This document shows positions 1-13,250 of a DNA stretch of 64,000 nt, one piece after another. The notes beneath the pieces are model-generated. The model saw only the letters and a list, made by a program, of their open reading frames with translations, did not search any database and was not told the DNA's origin. The DNA comes from Actinernus sp. WN-2022. Taxonomy: Eukaryota; Cnidaria; Anthozoa; Actiniaria; Actinernidae. The stretch's first letter is position 1; every line of letters begins with the position of its first letter. Where the stretch lies: assembly GCA_030867875.1 (NCBI GenBank), contig JAOWCC010000773.1:1-64000 (forward strand). The letters are read 5' to 3'. Made by a program: the position numbers and the translations under genes.

Positions 1-1930
1 AAAACGTCGAATGTGCCGTAAATTTCTCAAACGGAGAGATTCCATCTTTCCAGGCAAATTCATAGATTCCTGATCGCGAGCTAATATTAAAAACGTCGAA
101 TGTGCCGTAAATTCTTCTCAAACGGAGAGGATTCCATCTTTCCAGCAATTCATAGATTCCTGATCCGCGAGCTATATTAAAAACGTCGAATGTGCCGTAA
201 GATTCTCAAACGGAGAGATTCCATCTTTCCAGCAAATTCATAGATTCCTGACCGCGAGCTAATATTAAGAAACGTCGAATGTCGCCGTAAAATTCTCAAA
301 CGAGAGATTCCATCTTTCCAGCAAAATTCATAGATTCCTGACCGCGAGCTAATATTAAAAACGTCGAATGTGCCGTAAATTCTCAAACGGAGAGATTCCA
401 TCTTTCCAGCAAATTCATAGATTCCTGACCGCGAGCTAATATTAAAACGTCGAATGTGCCGTAAATTCTCAAACGGAGAGATTCCATCTTTCCCAGCAAA
501 TTCATAGATTCCTGATCGCGAGCTAATATTAAAAACGTCGAATGTGCCGTAAATTTCTCAACGGAGAGATTCCATCTTTCCAGCAAATTCATAGATTCCT
601 GACCGCGAGCTAATATTAAAAACGTCGAATGTGCCGTAAATTTCTCAAACGGAGAGATTCCATCTTTCCAGCTACAATTCATAGAGTCCTGACCGCGAGC
701 TAATATTAAAAAACGTCGAATGTGCCGTAAATTCTCAAACGGAGAGATTCCATCTTTCCAGCAAATTCATAGATTCCTGACCGCGAGCTAATATTAAAAA
801 CGTCGAATGTGCCGTAAATTTCTCAAACGGAGAGATTCCATCTTTCCAGCAAATTCATAGATTCCTGACCGCGAGCTAATATTAAAAACGTCGAATGTGC
901 CGTAAATTTCTCAAACGGAGAGATTCCATCTTTCCAGCAAATTCATAGATTCCTGATCGCGAGCTAATATTAAAAACGTCGAATGTTGCCGTAAAATTCT
1001 CAAACGGAGAGATTCCATCTTTCCAGCAAATTCATAGATTCCTGACCGCGAGCTAATATTAAAAACGTCCGAATGTGCCGTAAATTTCTCAAACGGAGAG
1101 ATTCCATCTTTCCAGCAAATTCATAGATTCCTGATCCCGCGAGCTAATATTAAAAACGTCGAATGTGCCGTAAATTTCTCAAACGGAGAGATTCCATCTT
1201 TCCAGCAAATTCATAGATTCCTGATCGCGAGCTAATATTAAAAACGTCGAATGTGCCGTAAAATTCTCAACGGAGAGATTCATCTTTCCAGCAAATTCAT
1301 AGATTCCTGATCGCGAGCTAATATTAAAAACGTCGAATGTGCCGTAAAATTCTCAAACGGAGAGATTCCATCTTTCCAGCAAATTCATAGATTCCTGACC
1401 GCGAGCTAATATTAAAAACGTCGAATGTGCCGTAAATTTCTCAACGGAGAGATTCCATCTTTCCAGCAAATTCATAGATTCCTGATCGCGAGCTAATATT
1501 AAAAACGTCGAATGTGCCGTAAATTCTCAAACGGAGAGATTCCATCTTTCCAGCAATTCATAGATTCCTGATCGCGAGCTAATATTAAAAACGTCGAATG
1601 TGCCGTAAAATTCTCAAACGGGAGAGATTCCATCTTTCCAGCAAATTCATAGATTCCTGATCGCGAGCTAATATTAAAACGCGAATGTGCCGTCAAATTC
1701 TCTCAACCGGAGAGATTCCATCTTTCCCAGCCACAATTCATAGATTCCTGAACGCGAGCTAATATTAAAAACGTCGAATGTGCCGTAAAATTCTCAAACG
1801 GAGAGATTCCATCTTCCAGCAAATCATAGATTCCTGATCGCGAGCTAATATTAAAAACGTCGAATGTGCGTAAATTTCTCAAACGGAGAGATTCCATCTT
1901 TCCAGCAAATTCATAGATTCCTGATCGCGA
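1..1930 (+). repeat. Indel-rich part of the 88-bp array
   Basis: The first twenty or so units carry many isolated one-base insertions and deletions, such as GTCGCCGT near 281-290, GCTACAATTCATAGAGTCC near 670-690, and TCCCAGCCACAATTC near 1725-1738. Later units, for example 1940-2200 or 7300-7900, often run several in a row without a change. The changes are mostly single-base gains and losses rather than substitutions. That fits low consensus accuracy as well as it fits old, decaying repeats; the sequence alone does not separate the two. Confidence 0.6.
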
Positions 1931-4900
1931 GCTAATATTAAAAACGTCGAATGTGCCGTAAATTTCTCAAACGGAGAGATTCCATCTTTCCAGCAAATTC
2001 ATAGATTCCTGATCGCGAGCTAATATTAAAAACGTCGAATGTGCCGTAAATTTCTCAAACGGAGAGATTCCATCTTTCCAGCAAATTCATAGATTCCTGA
2101 CCGCGAGCTAATATTAAAAACGTCGAATGTGCCGTAAATTTCTCAAACGGAGAGATTCCATCTTTCCAGCAAATTCATAGATTCCTGATCCGCGAGCTCA
2201 TATTAAAAACGTCGAATGTGCCGTAAATTTCTCAACGGAGAGATTCCATCTTTCCAGCAAATTCATAGATTCCTGATCGCGAGCTAATATTAACAACGTC
2301 GAATGTGCCGTAAATTCTCAAACGGAGAGATTCCATCTTTCCAGCAAATTCATAGATTCCTGATCGCGAGCTAATATTAAAAACGTCGAATGTGCCGTAA
2401 ATTTCTCAAACGGAGAGATTCCATCTTTCCAGCAAATTCATAGATTCCTGATCGCGAGCTAATATTAAAAACGTCGAATGTGCCGTAAATTTCTCAAACG
2501 GAGAGATTCCATCTTTCCAGCAAATTCATAGATTCCTGATCGCGAGCTAATATTAAAAACGTCGAATGTGCCGTAAATTTCTCAAACGGAGAGATTCCAT
2601 CTTTCCAGCAAATTCATAGATTCCTGACCGCGAGCTAATATTAAAAACGTCGAATGTGCCGTAAAATTCTCAAACGGAGAGATCCATCTTTCCAGCAAAT
2701 TCATAGATTCCTGACCGCGAGCTAATATTAAAAACGTCGAATGTGCCGTAAAATTCTCAAACGGAGAGATTCCATCTTTCCAGCAAATTCATAGATTCCT
2801 GACCGCGAGCTAATATTAAAAACGTCGAATGTGCCGTAAATTTCTCCAAACGGAGAGATTCCATCTTTCCAGCAAATTCATAGATTCCTGATCCGCGAGC
2901 TAATATTAAAAACGTCGAATGTGCCGTAAATTTCTCAAACGGAGAGATTTCCATCTTTCCAGCAAATTCATAGATTCCTGATCGCGAGCTAATATTAAAA
3001 ACGTCGAATGTGCCGTAAATTCTCAAACGGAGAGATTCCATCTTTCCAGCAAATTCATAGATTCCTGATCGCGAGCTAATATTAAAAACGTCGAATGTGC
3101 CGTAAAATTCTCAAACGGAGAGATTCCATCTTTCCAGCAAATTCATAGATTCCTGACCGCGAGCTAATATTAAAAACGTCGAATGTGCCGTAAATTTCTC
3201 AAACGGAGAGATTCCATCTTTCCAGCAAATTCATAGATTCCTGACCGCGAGCTAATATTAAAAACGTCGAATGTGCCGTAAAATTCTCAAACGGAGAGAT
3301 TCCATCTTTCCAGCAAATTCATAGATTCCTGACCGCGAGCTAATATTAAAAACGTCGAATGTGCCGTAAATTTCTCAAACGGAGAGATTCCATCTTTCCA
3401 GCAAATTCATAGATTCCTGACCGCGAGCTAATATTAAAAACGTCGAATGTGCCGTAAATTTCTCAAACGGAGAGATTCCATCTTTCCAGCAAATTCATAG
3501 ATTCCTGACCGGCGAGCTAATATTAAAAACGTCGAATGTGCCGTAAATTTCTCAAACGGAGAGATTCCATCTTTCCAGCAAATTCATAGATTCCTGATCC
3601 GCGAGCTAATATTAAAAACGTCGAATGTGCCGTAAATTTCTCAAACGGAGAGATTCCATCTTTCCAGCAAATTCATAGATTCCTGATCGCGAGCTAATAT
3701 TAAAAACGTCGAATGTGCCCGTAAATTTCTCAAACGGAGAGATTCCATCTTTCCAGCAAATTCATAGATTCCTGATCGCGAGCTAATATTAAAAACGTCG
3801 AATGTGCCGTAAATTCTCAAACGGAGAGATTCCATCTTTCCAGCAAATTCATAGATTCCTGACCGCGAGCTAATATTAAAAACGTCGAATGTGCCGTAAA
3901 TTTCTCAACGGAGAGATTCCATCTTTCCAGCAAATTCATAGATTCCTGATCGCGAGCTAATATTAAAAACGTCGAATGTGCCGTAAATTCTCAAACGGAG
4001 AGATTCCATCTTTCCAGCAAATTCATAGATTCCTGACCGCGAGCTAATATTAAAAACGTCGAATGTGCCGTAAATTCTCAAACGGAGAGATTCCATCTTT
4101 CCAGCAAATTCATAGATTCCTGATCGCGAGCTAATATTAAAAACGTCGAATGTGCCGTAAATTTCTCAAACGGAGAGCATTCCATCTTTCCAGCAAATTC
4201 ATAGATTCCTGACCGCGAGCTCAATATTAAAAACGTCGAATGTGCCGTAAATTTCTCAAACGGAGAGATTCCATCTTTCCAGCAAATTCATGAGATTCCT
4301 GATCGCGAGCTAATATTAAAAACGTCGAATGTGCCGTAAATTTCTCAAACGGAGAGATTCCATCTTTCCAGCAAATTCATAGATTCCTGATCGCGAGCTA
4401 ATATTAAAAACGTCGAATGTGCCGTAAAATTCTCAAACGGAGAGATTCCATCTTTCCAGCAAATTCATAGATTCCTGATCGCGAGCTAATATTAAAAACG
4501 TCGAATGTGCCGTAAATTCTCAAACGGAGAGATTCCATCTTTCCAGCAAATTCATAGATTCCTGACCGCGAGCTAATATTAAAAACGTCGAATGTGCCGT
4601 AAAATTCTCAAACGGAGAGAATCCATCTTTCCAGCAAATTCATAGATTCCTGATCGCGAGCTAATATTAAAAACGTCGAATGTGCCGTAAAATTCTCAAA
4701 CGGAGAGATTCCATCTTTCCAGCAAATCATAGATTCCTGATCGCGAGCTAATATTAAAAACGTCGAATGTGCCGTAAAATTCTCAACGGAGAGAATCCAT
4801 CTTTCCAGCAAATTCATAGATTCCTGATCGCGAGCTAATATTAAAAACGTCGAATGTGCCGTAAAATTCTCAAACGGAGAGATTCCATCTTGTCCAGCAA

Positions 4901-5756
4901 ATTCATAGATTCCTGATCGCGAGCTAATATTAAAAACGTCGAATGTGCCGTAAATTTCTCAAACGGAGAGCATTCCATCTTTCCAGCAAATTCATAGATT
5001 CCTGATCGCGAGCTAATATTAAAAACGTCGAATGTGCCGTAAATTTCTCAAACGGAGACATTCCATCTTTCCAGCAAATTCATAGATTCCTGACCGCGAG
5101 CTAATATTAAAAACGTCGAATGTGCCGTAAATTCTCAAACGGAGAGATTCTCTTTCCAGCAAATTCATAGATTCCTGATCGCGAGCTAATATTAAAAACG
5201 TCGAATGTGCCGTAAATTTCTCAAACGGAGAGATTCCATCTTTCCAGCAAATTCATAGATTCCTGACCGCGAGCTAATATTAAAAACGTCGAATGTGCCG
5301 TAAAATTCTCAAACGGAGAGAATCCATCTTTCCAGCAAATTCATAGATTCCTGATCGCGAGCTAATATTAAAAACGTCGAATGTGCCGTAAAATTCTCAA
5401 ACGGAGAGATTCCATCTTTCCAGCAAATTCATAGATTCCTGATCGCGAGCTAATATTAAAACACGTCGAATGTGCCGTAAATTTCTCAAACGGAGAGATT
5501 CCATCTTTCCAGCAAATTCATAGATTCCTGATCGCGAGCTCATATTAAAAACGTCGAATGTGCCGTAAATTTCTCAAACGGAGAGATTCCATCTTTCCAG
5601 CAAATTCATAGATTCCTGATCGCGAGCTAATATTAAAAACGTCGAATGTGCCGTAAATTTCTCAAACGGAGAGATTCCATCTTTCCAGCAAATTCATAGA
5701 TTCCTGATCGCGAGCTAATATTAAAAACGTCGAATGTGCCGTAAATTTCTCAAACG

Positions 5757-7140
5757 GAGACATTCCATCTTTCCAGCAAATTCATAGATTCCTTACCGCG
5801 AGCTAATATTAAAAACGTCGAATGTGCCGTAAATTTCTCAAACGGAGAGATTCCATCTTTCCAGCAAATTCATAGATTCCTGATCGCGAGCTAATATTAA
5901 AAACGTCGAATGTGCCGTAAATTCTCAAACGGAGAGATTCCATCTTTCCAGCAAATTCATAGATTCCTGATCGCGAGCTAATATTAAAAACGTCGAATGT
6001 GCCGTAAATTTCTCAAACGGAGAGATTCCATCTTTCCAGCAAATTCATAGATTCCTGATCGCGAGCTAATATTAAAAACGTCGAATGTGCCGTAAATTTC
6101 TCAAACGGAGACATTCCATCTTTCCAGCAAATTCATAGATTCCTTACCGCGAGCTAATATTAAAAACGTCGAATGTGCCGTAAATTTCTCAAACGGAGAC
6201 ATTCCATCTTTCCAGCAAATTCATAGATTCCTGATCGCGAGCTCATATTAAAAACGTCGAATGTGCCGTAAAATTCTCAAACGGAGAGATTCCATCTTTC
6301 CAGCAAATTCATAGATTCCTGACCGCGAGCTAATATTAAAAACGTCGAATGTGCCGTAAATTTCTCAAACGGAGAGATTCCATCTTTCCAGCAAATTCAT
6401 AGATTCCTGATCGCGAGCTAATATTAAAAACGTCGAATGTGCCGTAAATTTCTCAAACGGAGAGCATTCCATCTTTCCAGCAAATTCATAGATTCCTGAT
6501 CCGCGAGCTCATATTAAAAACGTCGAATGTGCCGTAAATTTCTCAAACGGAGAGATTCCATCTTTCCAGCAAATTCATAGATTCCTGATCGCGAGCTAAT
6601 ATTAAAAACGTCGAATGTGCCGTAAATTTCTCAAACGGAGAGATTCCATCTTTCCAGCAAATTCATAGATTCCTGATCGCGAGCTAATATTAAAAACGTC
6701 GAATGTGCCGTAAATTTCTCAAACGGAGACATTCCATCTTTCCAGCAAATTCATAGATTCCTTACCGCGAGCTAATATTAAACAACGTCGAATGTGCCGT
6801 AAATTTCTCAAACGGAGAGATTCCATCTTTCCAGCAAATTCATAGATTCCTGATCGCGAGCTAATATTAAAAACGTCGAATGTGCCCGTAAATTTCTCAA
6901 CGGAGAGATTCCATCTTTCCAGCAAATTCATAGATTCCTGATCGCGAGCTAATATTAAAAACGTCGAATGTGCCGTAAATTTCTCAACGGAGAGATTCCA
7001 TCTTTCCAGCAAATTCATAGATTCCTGATCGCGAGCTAATATTAAAAACGTCGAATGTGCCGTAAATTTCTCAAACGGAGAGATTCCCATCTTTCCAGCA
7101 AATTCATAGATTCCTTACCGCGAGCTCATATTAAAAACGT
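5757..7140 (+). repeat. 88-bp units sharing linked variants
   Basis: Units with GAGACATT begin near 5757, 6108 and 6726. In all three, the same unit also carries CCTTACCGCG in place of CCTGATCGCG or CCTGACCGCG. A fourth CCTTACCGCG unit without GAGACATT lies near 7113. The first two are four units apart (351 bp, because one intervening unit is 87 bp) and the next is seven units on. Linked rare variants at multi-unit spacing indicate local amplification of blocks of units. The pattern is too irregular for me to define a fixed higher-order repeat in this array. Confidence 0.5.
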
Positions 7141-8679
7141 CGAATGTGCCGTAAATTCTCAAACGGAGAGATTCCATCTTTCCAGCAAATTCATAGATTC
7201 CTGATCGCGAGCTAATATTAAAAACGTCGAATGTGCCCGTAAATTTCTCAAACGGAGAGATTCCATCTTTCCAGCAAATTCATAGATTCCTGACCGCGAG
7301 CTAATATTAAAAACGTCGAATGTGCCGTAAATTTCTCAAACGGAGAGATTCCATCTTTCCAGCAAATTCATAGATTCCTGATCGCGAGCTAATATTAAAA
7401 ACGTCGAATGTGCCGTAAATTTCTCAAACGGAGAGATTCCATCTTTCCAGCAAATTCATAGATTCCTGATCGCGAGCTAATATTAAAAACGTCGAATGTG
7501 CCGTAAATTTTCTCAAACGGAGAGATTCCATCTTTCCAGCAAATTCATAGATTCCTGATCGCGAGCTAATATTAAAAACGTCGAATGTGCCGTAAAATTC
7601 TCAAACGGAGAGATTCCATCTTTCCAGCAAATTCATAGATTCCTGACCGCGAGCTAATATTAAAAACGTCGAATGTGCCGTAAATTTCTCAAACGGAGAG
7701 ATTCCATCTTTCCAGCAAATTCATAGATTCCTGATCGCGAGCTAATATTAAAAACGTCGAATGTGCCGTAAATTTCTCAAACGGAGAGATTCCATCTTTC
7801 CAGCAAATTCATAGATTCCTGATCGCGAGCTAATATTAAAAACGTCGAATGTGCCGTAAATTTCTCAAACGGAGAGATTCCATCTTTCCAGCAAATTCAT
7901 AGATTCCTGACCGCGAGCTAATATTAAAAAACGTCGAATGTGCCGTAAAATTCTCAAACGGAGAGATTCCATCTTTCCAGCAAATTCATAGATTCCTGAT
8001 CGCGAGCTAATATTAACAAACGTCGAATGTGCCGTAAAATTCTCAAACGGAGAGATTCCATCTTTCCAGCAAATTCATAGATTCCTGACCGCGAGCTAAT
8101 ATTAAAAACGTCGAATGTGCCGTAAATTTCTCAACGGAGAGATTCCATCTTTCCAGCAAATTCATAGATTCCTGATCGCGAGCTAATATTAAAAACGTCG
8201 AATGTGCCGTAAATTTCTCAAACGAGAGATTCCATCTTTCCAGCAAATTCATAGATTCCCTGATCCGCGAGCTAATATTAAAAACGTCGAATGTGCCGTA
8301 AATTTCTCAAACGGAGAGATTCCATCTTTCCAGCAAATTCATAGATTCCTGATCGCGAGCTAATATTAAAAACGTCGAATGTGCCGTAAAATTCTCAAAC
8401 GGAGAGATTCCATCTTTTCCAGCAAATTCATAGATTCCTGACCGCGAGCTAATATTAAAAACGTCGATTGTGCCGTAAAATTCTCAAACGGAGAGATTCC
8501 ATCTTTCCAGCAAATTCATAGATTCCTGACCGCGAGCTAATTTAAAAACGTCGAATGTGCCGTAAAATTCTCAAACGGAGAGATTCCATCTTTCCAGCAA
8601 ATTCATAGATTCCTGACCGCGAGCTAATATTACAAACGTCGAATGTGCCGTAAATTTCTCAAACGGAGAGATTCCATCT

Positions 8680-8715
8680 TTCCAGCAAATTCATAGATTC
8701 CAGCAAATTCATAGA
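8680..8715 (+). repeat. 18-bp direct duplication ending the 88-bp array
   Basis: The 18-mer TTCCAGCAAATTCATAGA occurs at 8680-8697 and again immediately at 8698-8715. Every other unit continues from this motif into TTCCTGA. Only here is the motif repeated, and heptamer satellite follows directly. The sequence TTCC precedes both the repeated part and the normal continuation, so slippage or template switching on that short homology can explain it. Confidence 0.9.
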
Positions 8716-8722
8716 GATGAAT
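8707..8722. other. Inverted repeat across the satellite junction
   Basis: ATTCAT (8707-8712) and ATGAAT (8717-8722) are perfect reverse complements separated by the four bases AGAG. The left arm belongs to the last partial 88-bp unit and the right arm is the first heptamer-type sequence. The arms cannot be extended without mismatch. ATGAAT is very common in the right-hand array, so a matched pair here is only weak evidence of a fold-back event. Confidence 0.6.
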
Positions 8723-10701
8723 GACGAATCAGGAATGATGAATGATGAATGATGAATCAGGAATGATGAATGATGAATCAGGAATCAGGAATGTTGAATC
8801 AGGAATAAGGAATGATGAATGAGGTATGATGAATGATGAATCAGGAATGATGAATCAGGAATGATAAATCAGGAATCAGGAATCAGGAATGATGAATCAG
8901 GAATAAGGAATGATGAATCAGGAATGATGAATGATGAGTCAGTAATCAGGAATGATGAATCAGGATTAAGAATCAGGAATGATGAATCAGGAATCAGGAA
9001 TAATGATTCAGGAATTATGAATGATGAATCAGGATGATGAATCAGGAATCAGGAATGATGAATGATGAATCAGGAATGATGAATCAGGAATCAGGAATGA
9101 TGAATGATGAATCAGGAATCAGCCAATGATGAATGATGAATCAGGAATCAGCAATGAATTATCAGGAATCAGGAATGATGAATCAGGAATGATGAATGAT
9201 GGATCAGGAATGATGAATCAGGAATGATGAATCAGGATCCAGGAATGATGAATGATGAATCAGAAATCAGGAATGATGAATCAGGAATGATGAATCAGGA
9301 ATCAGGAATCAGGAATGATGAATCAGGAATGATGAATGATGAATCAGGAATGATGAATCAGGAATGATGGATCAGCAATGATGAATGATGAATCAGGAAT
9401 CAGCAATGATGAATCAGGAATCAGCAATGACGAATCAGGAATCAGGAATGATGAATCAGGAATGATGAATCAGGAATGATGAATCAGGACTCAGGAATCA
9501 GGAATGATGATTCAGGAATGATGAATGATGAATCCAGGAATGATGAATCAGGAATCAGGAATGATGAATTATGAATCAGGAATCAGCAATGATGAATCAG
9601 GAATCAGGAATGATGAATTAGGTATGATGAATCAGGAATGATGAATGATGAATCAGGAATGATGAATGATGAATCAGGAATGATGAATCAGGAATTAGGA
9701 ATCAGGGAGTGATTAATCAGGAATGAGGAATGATCAATCAAGAATCAGGAATGATGAATCAGGAATGAGGAATGATCAATCAGGAATGAGGAATGATCAA
9801 TCAGGAATCAGGAATGATGACTCAGGAATGAGGAATGATGAATCAGGAATGATGAATGATGAATCAGGAATCAGGAATCAGGAGTGATTAATCAGGAATG
9901 AGGAATGATGAATCAAGAATCAGGAATGATGAATCAGGAATGAGGAATGATCAATCAGGAATGAGGAATGATCAATCAGGAATCAGGAATGATGACTCAG
10001 GAATGAGGAATGATGAATCAGGAATGATGAATGATGAATCAGGAATCAGGAATCAGGAATGATGAATCAGGAATGATGAATGATGAATCGGGAATGATGA
10101 ATCAGGAATCAGGAATCAGGAATGATGAATCAGGAATCAGGAATGATGAATCAGGAATGATGAATGATGAATCAGGAATCAGGAATGATGAATCAGGAAT
10201 AAGGAATGATGAATCAGGAATGATGAATGATGAGTCAGGAATCAGGAATGATGAATGATGAATCAGGAATGATGAATGATGAATCAGGAATGATGAATGA
10301 TGAATCAGGAATCAGCAATGATGAATCAGGAATGATGAATGATGAATCAGGAATCAGCAATGATGAATCAGGAATGATGAATGATGAATCAGGAATGATG
10401 AATGATAAATCAGGAATGATGAATCAGGAATCAGGAATGATGAATGATGAATCAGGAATCAGCAATGATGAATCAGGAATCAGGAATGATGAATCAGGAA
10501 TGATGAATGATGAATCAGGATTGATGAATCAGGAATGATGAATCAGGAATCAGGAATCAGGAGTGATTAATCAGGAATCAGGAATGATGAATCAAGAATC
10601 AGGAATGATGAATCAGGAATGAGGAATGATCAATCAGGAATGAGGAATGATCAATCAGGAATGAGGAATGATGAATCAGGAATGAGGAATGATGAATCAG
10701 G

Positions 10702-10733
<32 letters not shown>

Positions 10734-12862
10734 AGGAATCAGGAATGATGAATCAGGAATCAGGAATGATGAATCAGGAATGATGAATCAGGAAATAGGA
10801 ATGACGAATCAGGAATCAGGAATGGTGAATCATGAATCAGGAATCAGGAATAAGGAATGATGAATCAGGAATGATGAATGATGAGTCAGGAATCAGGAAT
10901 GATGAATCAGGAATGATGAATGATGAATCAGGGATGATGAATGATGAATCAGGAATCAGGAATGATGAATGATGAATCAGGAATCAGCAATGATGAATCA
11001 GGAATCAGGGAATGATGAATCAGGAATGATGAATGATGATCAGGAATGATGAATCAGGAATGATGAATCAGGATCCAGGAATGATGAATGATGAATCAGA
11101 AATCAGGAATGATGAATCAGGAATGATGAATCAGGAATCAGGAATCAGGAATGATGAATCAGGAATGATGAATGATGAATCAGGAATGATGAATGATGAA
11201 TCAGGAAAAAGGAATGATGAATGAGGTATGATGAATGATGAATCAGGAATGATGAATCAGGAATGATAAATCAGGAATCAGGAATCAGGAATGATGAATC
11301 AGGAATCAGCAATGATGAATCAGGAATCAGGAATGATGAATCAGGAATGATGAATGATGGATCAGGGAATGATGAATCAGGAATGATGAATCAGGATCCA
11401 GGAATGATGAATGATGAATCAGAAATCAGGAATGATGAATCAGGAATGATGAATCAGGAATCAGGAATCAGGAATGATGAATCAGGAATGATGAATGATG
11501 AATCAGGAATGATGGAATCAGGAATGATGAATCAGCAATGATGAATGATGAATCAGGAATCAGCAATGATGAATCAGGAATCAGCAATGACGAATCAGGA
11601 ATCAGGAATGATGAATCAGGAATGATGAATCAGGAATGATGAATCAGGACTCAGGAATCAGGAATGATGATTCAGGAATGATGAATGATGAATCAGGAAT
11701 GATGAATCAGGAATCAGGAATGATGAATTATGAATCAGGAATCAGCAATGATGAATCAGGAATCAGGTATGATGAATCAGTATGATGAATCAGGTATGAT
11801 GAATCAGGAATGATGAATGATGAATCAGGAATGATGAATGATGAATCAGGAATGATGAATCAGGAATTAGGAATCAGGAGTGATTAATCAGGAATGAGGA
11901 AATGATGAATCAAGAATCAGGAATGATGAATCAGGAATGAGGAATGATCAATCAGGAATGAGGAATGATCAATCAGGAATCAGGAATGATGACTCAGGAA
12001 TGAGGAATGATGAATCAGGAATGATGAATGATGAATCAGGAATCAGGAATCAGGAGTGATCAATCAGGAATGAGGAATGATGAATCAAGAATCAGGAATG
12101 ATGAATCAGGAATGAGGAATGATCAATCAGGAATGAGGAATGATCAATCAGGAATCAGGAATGATGACTCAGGAATGAGGAATGATGAATCAGGAATGAT
12201 GAATGATGAATCAGGAATCAGGAATCAGGAATGATGAATCAGGAATGATGAATGATGAATCGGGAATGATGAATCAGGAATCAGGAATCAGGAATGATGA
12301 ATCAGGAATCAGGAATGATGAATCAGGAATGATGAATGATGAATCAGAATCAGGAATGATGAATCAGGAATAAGGAATGATGAATCAGGAATGATGAATG
12401 ATGATCAGGAATCAGGAATGATGAATCAGGAATGATGAATGATGAATCAGGAATGATGAATGATAAATCAGGAATCAGCAATGATGAATCAGGAATGATG
12501 AATGATGAATCAGGAATCAGCAATGATGAATCAGGAATGATGAATGATGAATCAGGAATGATGAATGATAAATCAGGAATGATGAATCAGGAATCAGGAA
12601 TGATGAATGATGAATCAGGAATCAGCAATGATGAATCAGGAATCAGGAATGATGAATCAGGAATGATGAATGATGAATCAGGATTGATGAATCAGGAATG
12701 ATGAATCAGGAATCAGGAATCAGGAGTGATTAATCAGGAATCAGGAATGATGAATCAAGAATCAGGAATGATGAATCAGGAATGAGGAATGATCAATCAG
12801 GAATGAGGAATGATCAATCAGGAATGAGGAATGATGAATCAGGATGAGGAATGATGATCAGG

Positions 12863-12894
<32 letters not shown>

Positions 12895-13250
12895 AGGAAT
12901 CAGGACCTGATGAATCAGGAATCAGGAATGATGAATCAGGGAATGATGAATGATATATCAGGAATCAGGAATGATGAATCAGGAAATAGGAATGACGAAT
13001 CAGGAATCAGGAATGGTGAATCATGAATCAGGAATCAGGAATGATGAATCAGGAATAAGGAATGATGAATCAGGAATGATGAATGATGAGTCAGGAATCA
13101 GGAATGATGAATCAGGAATGATGAATGATGAATCAGGGATGATGAATGATGAATCAGGAATCAGGAATGATGAATGATGAATCAGGAATCAGCAATGATG
13201 AATCAGGAATCAGGAATGATGAATCAGGAATGATGAATGATGGATCAGGA
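8716..13250 (+). repeat. Proximal heptamer zone with many register slips
   Basis: Next to the junction the heptamer register breaks often. I count about seventeen one- or few-base slips, including GGATGATG near 9034, AATCCAGG near 9531, CAGGGAATG near 11006 and 11365, GATGATCAGG near 11036, 12404 and 12857, GAGGAAATG near 11900 and CAGGACCTGATG near 12903. The distance between the AATCGGG markers at 10089 and 12261 is 2172 bp, not a multiple of seven. A roughly 2.17-kb repeat is nevertheless visible: about 9.84-10.54 kb corresponds to about 12.0-12.70 kb. Distal parts of the array are almost free of such slips. Confidence 0.85.

Larger units (their letters stand above)
1..8715 (+). repeat. 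88-bp tandem satellite array, about 99 copies
   Basis: A head-to-tail array of one unit fills this stretch. Successive runs of five A before CGTCG, for example at 1940 and 2028, are 88 bp apart. In order the unit carries AAAAACGTCGAATGTGCCGT, a TAAATTTCTCAAACGG block, GAGAGATTCCATC, TTTCCAGCAAATTCATAGA, TTCCTGATCGCGAG and CTAATATT. G+C is 34 of 88 bases. All copies lie in the same orientation and the array continues past the left edge of the window. Variants include 87-bp units lacking one T in the TAAATTTCTC block, TAAAATT for TAAATTT, GAGACATT or GAGAGCATT for GAGAGATT, and GCTCAT for GCTAAT. I do not recognise the family and see no CENP-B-box-like motif. Open frames on the minus strand (longest 123 codons) encode rotations of the same repeat because 88 is 3n+1; they are not genes. 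Confidence 0.97.

Noticed and set aside
6719..7090. 123-codon minus-strand frame in the 88-bp array as a repeat protein
   Set aside because: The same peptide blocks appear in shifting frames in each unit because 88 is not a multiple of three, and nearby units with one-base indels break the frame.
1..8715. CRISPR array
   Set aside because: The 88-bp units are contiguous copies with no constant-repeat and unique-spacer alternation, and no cas-like gene is present.
1..8715. CENP-B box or other centromere protein site in the 88-bp unit
   Set aside because: No stretch matches the core TTCG, A and CGGG spacing. ACGTCGAATGTGCCG is only superficially similar.
8717..8722. Long palindrome or hairpin origin at the junction
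   Set aside because: Only six base pairs match before mismatches, and ATGAAT is ubiquitous in the right-hand array, so I list it only as a short inverted repeat.
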